Source: CAYVTV01 sp964563105
GTDB taxonomy: Bacteria > Bacteroidota > Bacteroidia > Bacteroidales > GCA-2748055
NCBI GenBank assembly: GCA_964563105.1
Contig: CAZLXM010000104.1
Coordinates: 1 to 11,802, forward strand
Reading direction: 5' to 3'
Length of the DNA: 11,802 nucleotides
Below the pieces are notes generated by a model. It was not told the DNA's origin. It saw only the letters and a program-made list of their open reading frames with translations, and ran no database searches. Shown one piece after another: positions 1-7,150 of this stretch (position 1 is the first letter of the stretch; the number at the start of each line of letters is the position of its first letter). Made by a program: the position numbers and the translations under genes.

Positions 1-467
1 TCTTTCTGAGTGGCATTAGTTAACATCTCGACATTTCTTAATGCTTTATTGCATTTTCGGATTACTATAAACATTGATTTAAATATAGGGCGCCTGGGAG
101 AGGCGTCAACTAACCAGCTTGCCAGGGATCCAAGGACTCCATTTTTAAAGTTTTGATAAAATTCGAAACGGTCCATGTCGGCATTGTCAGTCAAAGCTTC
201 CCAGGTAGTAATAACTGCCCCTGCATAAACATTAAGATCAAAGTATAATGGATAGGCTAATTTGATACTAAATTCATAGGTAGTTATTCCTGGTTGCTTG
301 CCATGATAAATTCCATCAAAATAGAGCATGAAATTATCATATTTACTAAATACTTCTACTTCATCCATTCCGGCTTCCGGTGCTTTGTCGAGGTATTCTT
401 TTAGGCACGATGGGAAAAACAGCACAGAAATTCCGATACATAATATTAAACATATAAATTTTTTCAT
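1..467 (-). CDS. SusD/RagB-family outer-membrane lipoprotein, N-terminal part (runs off window)
   Basis: This is the surface glycan-binding partner of a SusC transporter. The ATG is at 467 and 155 codons are readable before the window edge, so the C-terminal two thirds or so is missing. The translation starts MKKFICLILCIGISVLFFPS followed by Cys21, a lipoprotein signal peptide; -3 Phe and -2 Pro are loose but tolerated in Bacteroidota. The mature protein begins LKEYLDKAPEAG, the usual SusD opening, and the segment IRKCNKALRNVEML matches the family's conserved N-terminal helix that carries an Arg and an Asn. It starts 19 bases after the SusC-like stop codon, so the two are almost certainly co-transcribed. 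In the family, SusD forms a lid over the SusC barrel and presents oligosaccharide. Nothing in the N-terminal part indicates the ligand. Family assignment is strong. Confidence 0.93.
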   Translation of the reverse strand, partial: MKKFICLILCIGISVLFFPSCLKEYLDKAPEAGMDEVEVFSKYDNFMLYFDGIYHGKQPGITTYEFSIKLAYPLYFDLNVYAGAVITTWEALTDNADMDRFEFYQNFKNGVLGSLASWLVDASPRRPIFKSMFIVIRKCNKALRNVEMLTNATQK

Positions 468-486
468 AACTTCTGAATTTAGGTTG

Positions 487-3400
487 TTAGAAATCAAGGG
501 TTAAACCGATTTGTCCGCTGCCCATCAATGGATAATAACCTTCATCTGTATTTATATTTTTTCGGTCCGGATCACATCTTTTAAATTTGGATTTTGTCCA
601 GAGATTATTTCCAATTATAAATACATTAATTCTTGAGACGCCAGCTACCCGTTCCATAAAGTTTAAATTAAAAGTATATCCTGCATAAAGCTCTTTTAAA
701 CGAAAATAATCGGACCGCATAACATGTTTACCATCAATTGAACCATATCTGAATATTGTGAGCAGATTAGTAGAATTTATACCATTGTAATGAAGGGAAG
801 AATGAGATGGATTGTCCTGATTATCCGGTCTCCAGTAATTTACTAATTCAGGTTGTACGCGCCAGTTTCCAAAATAAAATTCCTGGAAAAAAGATTGGCC
901 TACTGACATATGCTTTTTAGCATTTCCCATAAACATGAATTTTAAATCAAAACCTTTATAAGAAAAGCCTCCGCTAAAAGAATAAGTTATGGGAGCGTAT
1001 GTTAATCCGGGAATTGGATGAGGGTCTTCACTTGTTATTTGTCCATCTCCATTAAAATCCAGGTATTTATATTCTCCAATAAATACTCCTGTTACACCCA
1101 GGGGAGATGGATTATTATGGATGTCATCAATTGTTGTATAATATCCGGTACCTGTAAGTGAAGCGCCTCCTCCTATTGCCCCTAATGGTTTTCCTGCCTG
1201 TTTTCTATATTCCGGTGAATAACGCAGGTCGTCAACATCAATGATTCGATTTTCGTTAAATCCAAAAATACCACTTATAAAATATCTTATACCTGAGGCA
1301 GTTTGATTATTATATCCAAGTTCCAGTTCCAAACCATGTTTTTTTAGTTTTCCCTTGTTCAGTTCCTTGAAATCGCTTCCAACCATCATAGTTACATTGT
1401 TAGGGGAGATCAGCATTTTTGAACGATGTTCATCAAACAAGTCAATACTGAAATGTAAAGAATTTTGGAAAAAACGCATTTCTAACCCTATATCCCTTTT
1501 ATGTGCTTCTTCCCACTGAGCCGATACATTAGCTGCGGCACCCTCATGAATATATCCTTTGCTATCTGTGTAGTAATCACTTATATAAAGCCAGCGGGTT
1601 GCGGCATAATCACTGCCAACTAAACCGTCAGAATAACGAAGTTTCATAGTATTAATCCATGGAAAAGCATTTTGAAAGAAAGATTCTTCTGAAATTACCC
1701 ATCCAAATGCTACGGACGGGAAAAATCCAAACCGGTTTTTTGGGGCAAAACGTTCGGAACCGGTATAACCAAGATTAAATTCAAATAAATACTTTCTTAG
1801 ATAATCATAAGTAACCCTTCCAACTAATCCTTCATTATAATATGGGAATTGAGTTTCAATATTTTTTTCCTGTCTGTTCATCAATGCTAAAGCTGTCAGG
1901 TTATGGTTCCCAAAAGAGTTCATATAGTTTAAAGACATTTCATAGTAAAGGTCTTTGTAAAAACCACCCTGTAATCCTCCTACTCCAATAGTTGGAGGAT
2001 TCATTTTCCACACTTCATCAGTTTGGTCAATCCTGAACCATGGATTTTTAGACGTGCCGATATTTTCATAACGAAGTTCATATAATGGCAATGTGTAACC
2101 ACTGGATAAAGACAAGTCCTGATAAAAAGTGCTTAATGAGACCTTTCCTTTAGCAGACAAACCTTTTAGTATGAAATCAAGCTTTTGGTCGAGGATAAGG
2201 TCTGTAAATAGCTTGGAATCACGATATCGATAGAAAGAACCGTTAACCAGAGATCTATAAGGATTACCATAATAATCCCCCAGGGTACTTGCCTGCCTGA
2301 TTCCGGTATCATTAGGATAATCCGGATCCGGGACCTGTTCTAAAACCCATTCGGGAAAATATTTAGGGTATCTGGCAGTACCGGTAGCATAAAGGTAAGG
2401 CCACATATTAACCAGTGTTTCATTTCTATATCCTATTTCTCCCCCCAGGTTTACTGAAAAAAGTGTGGTTTCAGTAAGTGAGAAATCAAGATTCGAGCGG
2501 TAATGAAACCTGTTATGCCAAAAATGGGAATCGAGGTAACCATCTTTAAATCCTTTAAAAAAACTTCCACGATGATTAAATCCCAGCATAGAGAAATATT
2601 TTACAGCTTTTGTCCCTCCCTGAATACTTAAATTAGCTTTAGATGAAGGAGCAGAAGGTTTTGTAACAACCTCAAACCAGTTTACATCGGGATATCTAAG
2701 CGCATTTAACGGGGTAGATGGATTGCGGTATTCTTCAAGAATATAATCCGGCCATATCTCATTCCAAATTTGCAGGTTTTTCATTCCTACATTCATCATA
2801 GACATAGTAGTGTAAGAATCAACATGATCAGGTAATTGCATCGGTTTTTCTATACCGTATGATGCTGAAAAGTTTAGTTTAGGCTTGCCAAGAGTCCCGC
2901 GTTTTGTTGTAACAATGATAACACCATTTGCACCTTTTGCACCAAAAACTGCAGTTGCAGAAGCATCTTTTAAAACGGAAATAGTCTGAATTTCATAGGG
3001 GTCCAAATCAGTGAAATCACGTTCAACACCATCCACTAAAACGAGTGGCACGGATGTGTTCCAACTTGAGAGGCCGCGAATAATAATTTCAGATTTATCT
3101 TTCCCGGGTTGACCACTTGATTGAATGGTTAAAACCCCCGAAAGTTTACCTGCAATTGCATTGGTTACGTTGATTGCACCAGATTCAACAAGAGCCTGGT
3201 TGTCAATTTGGGTTATAGCACCAACCACACTTGCTTTTTTCTGGGTCCCATAACCAACAACTAACACTTCTTCCAGGGCCACAGTACTTTCCTTAAGTAT
3301 TACATGATAGGTATCACGCGCATCAAGTGTTAACTCCAGTGTTTCCATTCCTACGAAACTAAATATCAAGGCGTTTACACTTACCGGAACGGATATGCTA

Positions 3401-3624
3401 AAGTTTCCCTGAAGATCTGTAATGGTCCCTAAACTGGTCCCTGATGCAATAACGCTTACTCCTGGTATGACAGAATTGCCCTCTCCGGTAACGGTACCGG
3501 AAATAACTCTTTGTTGCGCTGATACGCTAAAGTGGAATAGAAGAAAAATCCCGGCCAGAAAACATTTTGAAAAGAGATTATAAGAACCTTTTCCAAAATA
3601 AATTTGATAGATCTTTTTTTTCAT
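487..3624 (-). CDS. SusC/RagA-family TonB-linked outer-membrane receptor
   Basis: This is an outer-membrane, TonB-driven importer of oligosaccharides, 1045 residues, a normal full length. Visible in order: a signal peptide with a long N-region and likely cleavage after VSA (residue 36); a carboxypeptidase-regulatory-like beta-sandwich at about 40-113 (ISGTVTGEGN... TDLQGNFSISV); a TonB box region EEVLVVGYGTQKK at 118-130; a plug domain to about 243 with the hallmark VLVDGVERDF and SVLKDASATAVFGAKGANG; then a beta barrel ending in LTLDF with the C-terminal Phe typical of outer-membrane proteins. A DFNGDGQI acidic loop, common in this family, lies near the C-terminus. The ATG at 3624 gives a complete signal peptide. 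It precedes the SusD-like gene by 19 bases and follows a leader of about 310 bases, so it probably heads its own transcript or is read through from upstream. The transported glycan is unknown. Confidence 0.97.
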   Translation of the reverse strand: MKKKIYQIYFGKGSYNLFSKCFLAGIFLLFHFSVSAQQRVISGTVTGEGNSVIPGVSVIASGTSLGTITDLQGNFSISVPVSVNALIFSFVGMETLELTLDARDTYHVILKESTVALEEVLVVGYGTQKKASVVGAITQIDNQALVESGAINVTNAIAGKLSGVLTIQSSGQPGKDKSEIIIRGLSSWNTSVPLVLVDGVERDFTDLDPYEIQTISVLKDASATAVFGAKGANGVIIVTTKRGTLGKPKLNFSASYGIEKPMQLPDHVDSYTTMSMMNVGMKNLQIWNEIWPDYILEEYRNPSTPLNALRYPDVNWFEVVTKPSAPSSKANLSIQGGTKAVKYFSMLGFNHRGSFFKGFKDGYLDSHFWHNRFHYRSNLDFSLTETTLFSVNLGGEIGYRNETLVNMWPYLYATGTARYPKYFPEWVLEQVPDPDYPNDTGIRQASTLGDYYGNPYRSLVNGSFYRYRDSKLFTDLILDQKLDFILKGLSAKGKVSLSTFYQDLSLSSGYTLPLYELRYENIGTSKNPWFRIDQTDEVWKMNPPTIGVGGLQGGFYKDLYYEMSLNYMNSFGNHNLTALALMNRQEKNIETQFPYYNEGLVGRVTYDYLRKYLFEFNLGYTGSERFAPKNRFGFFPSVAFGWVISEESFFQNAFPWINTMKLRYSDGLVGSDYAATRWLYISDYYTDSKGYIHEGAAANVSAQWEEAHKRDIGLEMRFFQNSLHFSIDLFDEHRSKMLISPNNVTMMVGSDFKELNKGKLKKHGLELELGYNNQTASGIRYFISGIFGFNENRIIDVDDLRYSPEYRKQAGKPLGAIGGGASLTGTGYYTTIDDIHNNPSPLGVTGVFIGEYKYLDFNGDGQITSEDPHPIPGLTYAPITYSFSGGFSYKGFDLKFMFMGNAKKHMSVGQSFFQEFYFGNWRVQPELVNYWRPDNQDNPSHSSLHYNGINSTNLLTIFRYGSIDGKHVMRSDYFRLKELYAGYTFNLNFMERVAGVSRINVFIIGNNLWTKSKFKRCDPDRKNINTDEGYYPLMGSGQIGLTLDF

Positions 3625-3765
3625 TGCTAGCAGATTAGTTTAACATAAGGGTAAATTTTAAAAGTTAGAGAGTAATCTTTTAAAAAGCAATAAGAAGGAT
3701 GTTGAACAGTATTCATTTAAACGCCTGAAAATATGCGCTTAAATTAAAGAGAATAATGGCGGTCG

Positions 3766-3786
3766 TTCTAATTTAATATATTAGAA
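3766..3786. repeat. 7-bp inverted repeat in SusC leader
   Basis: TTCTAAT at 3766-3772 is the exact reverse complement of ATTAGAA at 3780-3786, with a 7-base spacer. It lies about 140 bases before the SusC-like start. It could be an operator half-site pair or a weak hairpin. The arms are short and AT-rich, so chance is a real alternative. Confidence 0.25.
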
Positions 3787-3891
3787 TGATTTCAAAGTTC
3801 TTAATGTTATTTTGATTTCATTCATAATATGTAAGCAGATTATTCTGCCAGAGATAAATTATTAGCAAAAGTTAAGAATTAAATTAAAATA

Positions 3892-3912
3892 TAGATAAAA
3901 CTATTTTATCTA
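3892..3912 (-). terminator. Candidate rho-independent terminator after the tandem lipoprotein genes
   Basis: TAGATAAAA at 3892-3900 and TTTTATCTA at 3904-3912 form a perfect 9-bp stem with a 3-base loop, beginning 22 bases beyond the stop codon of the minus-strand gene ending at 3935. Read on the minus strand, the stem is followed by an A/T tract rich in T (ATATTTTAATTTAATT). The stem has only one G:C pair and is therefore weak, but position, symmetry and tail fit a terminator. Confidence 0.5.
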
Positions 3913-3934
3913 AAAATAACACAAAATTGATATG

Positions 3935-6878
3935 TTATTCAAACAATAACCATCCCAGGTCTGCAGGATTGTCTGATCCAAGTATCAATCTTCCGGTCAC
4001 AGGATTATTTGGTCTCCATGAGTTTGTACCGCTACCCTGCATTTGTGCTGTTACATCAATACGTATTGGATCGCTTTTTTCGGCATTAACTCCAATAATC
4101 CTGAAGGGGATCCGGCCAACAATATAATTTTTACCATCTTTATGAATTTCAGTGAGTCCGGCCCGGTAAAGCAAAGCATATCCCAAATCACGTACAGGAT
4201 CGTCTGTTATGTTTGCAAAACCTTTAATAAATGAAAAATGTTTGGCGGGATATAACCTTTGTGCTTCAATCTTTACACGTAAACCGGAGATTTCTTTTGA
4301 AGACGGGTTCTGATCAACAGCTGAATTATCTCTTATCCAGATATAAATAGCTTCAGAATCTTTGTTTGAGGCCCATTGTAAACCTGTTTTTCCTGTTCCG
4401 AAAGGCATTTCCTGCCATTGAAGACCTGCAGGCAGATCCGGGGCTTTATCACTCCGGCTTAAATTTGTAGCTGTTATACAAGTTGCGGTTGCACCTTCAG
4501 GGCTCTTTCCAGTGTACTCAGGAAAGAGTAATTCATTGTTTTTAATGACTTTTTTAACTAAAGGAATATCATTTTTAATGACTTTTTTCAATTCTTCCAT
4601 ACGCCACAATATCTTTCCGGGAAAATATTTGTATCCCTCTGCTTCAGAGTGAAAACCTAACCTTGAATCTTTTTCACAAAGTTCAAGCAGCTGCTTATTC
4701 AGATCAAGTTCTTCATGTATTATGTTTTTGAGCTGTTTTAAAATTTTCAGACGGTCTCGGCCTTCCATGCGAAACATTTTTTCGCGCAGGAAATAGAAAT
4801 TCATTATGTTATATCCGCTTCTTAATTGAATGCCAAGTGCTTTAGCCACACCTATATCCTTTATCCTTTCGGGATCGTTTTTATAATTATTTTCAAGTGA
4901 AGAAAATATTTTCATGCCTTTGTCCCAGGAGCTGGTCATACGTTGAGTTAGTTCCACAACTTCCTCAAGGCTTAGTATTCCTCCAATACATTCTCCAACT
5001 CTGTCCCCGCTTGGAGGCCATGGTTTTAGGGTAGCACTCGATCCAATCTGCCATGTCGGGGTCAGTGGTGCATCTNNNNNNNNNNAGTGGCCAAACAGGC
5101 CCGTCATGAATCGGGCCATAATACTGGAAATGATTTGTAAGGGGATAGTTTTCATATCCGTCTGCAAAATATTTCCATGCTTCAACAACTTTTGGCACAT
5201 CATTTTCTTTCCAGTAAATTGATGCGAGTTGAGAAAGAAATTTTTCTTCGTCATCCGGAAAGGGTTGCATTGACAATAAACCTGCGGCTTTGTTCATTAA
5301 TCCGGGATAATTGCCAAAATACCAGCAAAGCATTGTATGAGAAACCCCCAGATGATGCATTGCAGCAAATTTTCTGTATAATAATGATGGTACAGAAACA
5401 AATGGAACTGTCGCAACTTCATGGGAATTTCCGGTTTGTATTTTTGCTGACATCTTCGTATTATGGTCTCTTGCAATATTCGCAATACGCTCATAGCGGT
5501 CACTCGGCCCCGGATTTGATATCCAATAATCTCCTCCCACTAATAGTTTTCCAAATTCTTCTTTTTCTACACCAGATTCAAAATTAAATTGAAGTACTAC
5601 ACCTTCAGGTGTATGAGCCGGTAATTCATAAACCCAGTCACCCAGCTTATATACATCTCCAATTTGATATTGCTGAGGTTGAGGCATGTAGAGCCAGCTT
5701 ATAAATTCTGCATCAGGATTGACATCATGCATACCTTTTTGCATTGCTGAAAGTGAAGCATACAATATTTCCCATGGCTCCTTATTTGAACAACGCGGAC
5801 AGTTAATCAGTCCTTTGTAATCAGAGAATGAAGAAACAGCACTAAGGCAGGTGGTTGATCTTTCGCCATGCGTGATATTGATAATCCCACCCAGTTCGGG
5901 GACAGCTTTAAATATTTGATTAACAGATTCATATAGATAGTCATAAGCTGTAGGGCTTGACGGGCAAAAATTTCTATTATTATGACCTGCCAGTATTGGG
6001 TATTCAGTTAATACCGGGTGGTCAGCATCCCATGTACGTGGTTCAATACAAAAAATGTATGTTCTTATGCCATATTGTAAACATTTATCAACAGTTTTTT
6101 TCAATTTTGCCAAACGTTTTGCAGCATCTTTTCCGGCATAAGGAGTATATTTCGTTCTCGCAAGATCACGAAACTCAATTGTAAGCCATAAGCCATTTAC
6201 ACCCTCATGGGCCAGGCGGTTCAGATATTGATCCGGATAATAATCAACATCATCCATCAACTCATCTCTCATTGCTGGAGGCCTTTTGATAGGTCCAAAA
6301 AAGCAACGTGATATCCGTCTTACAATTACCGGTTTTTTTTCTATTGTAGTAATAGGGAGTAAAGGTGCACGCATACGAAGCATTTCATCTTCAAGATTAA
6401 AAATACCACGCCTTATCCCTTCTACATCTCCTGCAAGGATACGGCATCCTGATTCACTGATTTCCAGGCGAAAAGATTCTCCTTCAAATTCGGATGATTC
6501 TATAGTTTCAATTAAATACGGGCCATTATCGGATGTTACCCCTCCCGCAAGAAGAAAGTCTTGTAAATCCTGATATGCTGTTTTAAGGCGTCCTTTAGGA
6601 TCAGGAAAATTTGTTTTGATGCTTATACCTTTGGAAAGATCAGCCTGACCAGGAGCAGCAATTTTTTGCCCCCAATCATGTTTTGTCCAGAGAGGTGACT
6701 TCAGATCTTCAACAAATTTCCAGCATTCAAGTCCAGGTTGAGGAGGTACATTCTTCAGATACAAACTATCACCAAAAGTAACAGAAGTTTCAATATCCGT
6801 TCTTTGTGAACAGCCTGAAAAAATAAGAAAAATCAAAACACTTGTGCTTATACAGCATTTCAGGAAAAAGTGATTCAT
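3935..6878 (-). CDS. Large exported GH20-like/zincin-fold lipoprotein, paralogue 1 (interrupted by assembly gap)
   Basis: Probable glycan-active lipoprotein, specific family unassigned. The first 597 residues read in one frame from ATG 6878 to the Ns at 5076-5085; the remaining 379 read in another frame to the stop at 3935. The neighbouring paralogue has six residues (LLLKPA) at this point, so the gene is probably intact at about 982 residues with a mis-sized gap. A signal peptide ends in a loose lipobox at Cys23. Residues about 85-180 resemble the zincin-like domain before the barrel in GH20/GH67-type enzymes (ILAGDVEGIRRGIFNLEDEM). The barrel-like core from about 185 contains HGE at 337-339, a good acid/base candidate, Cys344, CPRC at 360-363 and GNSHEV near 483-488. 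A helical region with RLGFHSEAEGYKYFP follows, then a beta-rich CBM9/DOMON-like end (NPADLGWLLF). Relative to the paralogue it lacks about 11 residues after GEC near 4985. Exact activity is unknown. Confidence 0.85.
5076..5085. other. Assembly gap (10 Ns) inside a coding region
   Basis: Ten Ns separate ...GPVWP from DAPLTP... in the lipoprotein gene. The flanking known bases are CT before the gap and A after it on the coding strand. In the paralogue the same interval is 18 bases (LLLKPA). Filling the gap with 15 bases instead of 10 restores frame, and the flanks fit a CTN Leu codon at the start and an NNA codon (GCA, Ala, would fit) at the end. The Ns therefore look like a fixed placeholder and not a measured length. 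Confidence 0.97.
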
Positions 6879-6908
6879 TATAAAATATTTAACTGGTTAA
6901 TATTTAAT

Positions 6909-6936
6909 GATATATAATGTAAAAATCAATTTGCAA
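6909..6936 (-). promoter_or_regulatory. Weak candidate promoter for lipoprotein paralogue 1
   Basis: Reading the minus strand, TTTTGCAA is followed after 16 bases by TATATC at 6914-6909, about 30 bases before the ATG at 6878. The spacing suits either a sigma-70-like pair (TTGCAA/TATATC) or a partial Bacteroidota pair (TTTG, 19-base spacer, TA), but the TTTG part of the Bacteroidota -7 box is absent. In such AT-rich DNA this is a suggestion only. Confidence 0.25.
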
Positions 6937-6943
6937 AATGATT
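6924..6943. promoter_or_regulatory. 20-base near-perfect palindrome, candidate operator
   Basis: AATCAATTTGCAAAATGATT equals its own reverse complement at 18 of 20 positions (positions 6 and 15 break the symmetry), centred on TTTGCAAA. It is centred about 55 bases upstream of the ATG at 6878 and overlaps the possible -35 element. Size and central GC step resemble sites for dimeric helix-turn-helix regulators. The rest of the 272-base gap (6879-7150) is AT-rich with nothing else I can support. Confidence 0.35.
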
Positions 6944-7150
6944 GGTTTAAATTTGATTATAGTTTATCAGGAATCCGGTATTTTACAAAAAGTATCTTAA
7001 TAATTTTTTAAAATAGAGTTTATTAATATAAAGAGATTAATAAATTGTTTATTGGGACATGGTGTTCTGATGCACTGATTGCAAATTAATACTTTTCATG
7101 ATATTCTCAAAATAAAGTTTCTTTGTTATTTTATGTTGAATAATGGCCAT

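Larger units (their letters stand above)
3625..3934 (-). promoter_or_regulatory. Intergenic leader between lipoprotein gene and SusC-like gene
   Basis: A 310-base AT-rich gap with no supportable coding sequence on either strand. Its distal end (3892-3912) holds a hairpin that could terminate the upstream gene, and the middle (3766-3786) holds a short inverted repeat. The promoter for the SusC/SusD pair is expected here, but I found no convincing Bacteroidota element pair (TTTG with TAnnTTTG about 19 bases later), so none is placed. No purine-rich ribosome binding site precedes the ATG at 3624, which is normal for Bacteroidota. Confidence 0.4.

Noticed and set aside
3721..3745. AACGCC...GCGCTT partial symmetry in the SusC leader.
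   Set aside because: Arms do not pair beyond a few bases, so it is too weak to call.
3935..5254. Treating the downstream part of paralogue 1 as a separate gene starting at an internal ATG (5254).
   Set aside because: The residues upstream of DAPLTP in that frame do not match the paralogue and cross the Ns, while the other frame gives perfect homology up to the gap. It is one gene split by a placeholder.
5177..5587. A 136-codon plus-strand reading frame opposite the lipoprotein gene.
   Set aside because: It lies wholly opposite a well-supported conserved coding region, has no recognisable domain, and its composition is that of an antisense shadow.
7100..7140. A possible hairpin (AAAATAACAAAG / CTTTATTTT) after lipoprotein paralogue 2.
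   Set aside because: The stem has internal mismatches, only one G:C pair, and no clear T tract, so it is not convincing as a terminator.
7049..7150. A 33-codon minus-strand frame whose ATG directly follows the stop codon of lipoprotein paralogue 2.
   Set aside because: No recognisable motif or hydrophobic segment, and it lies in AT-rich intergenic DNA between two genes. The abutting ATG is likely chance.
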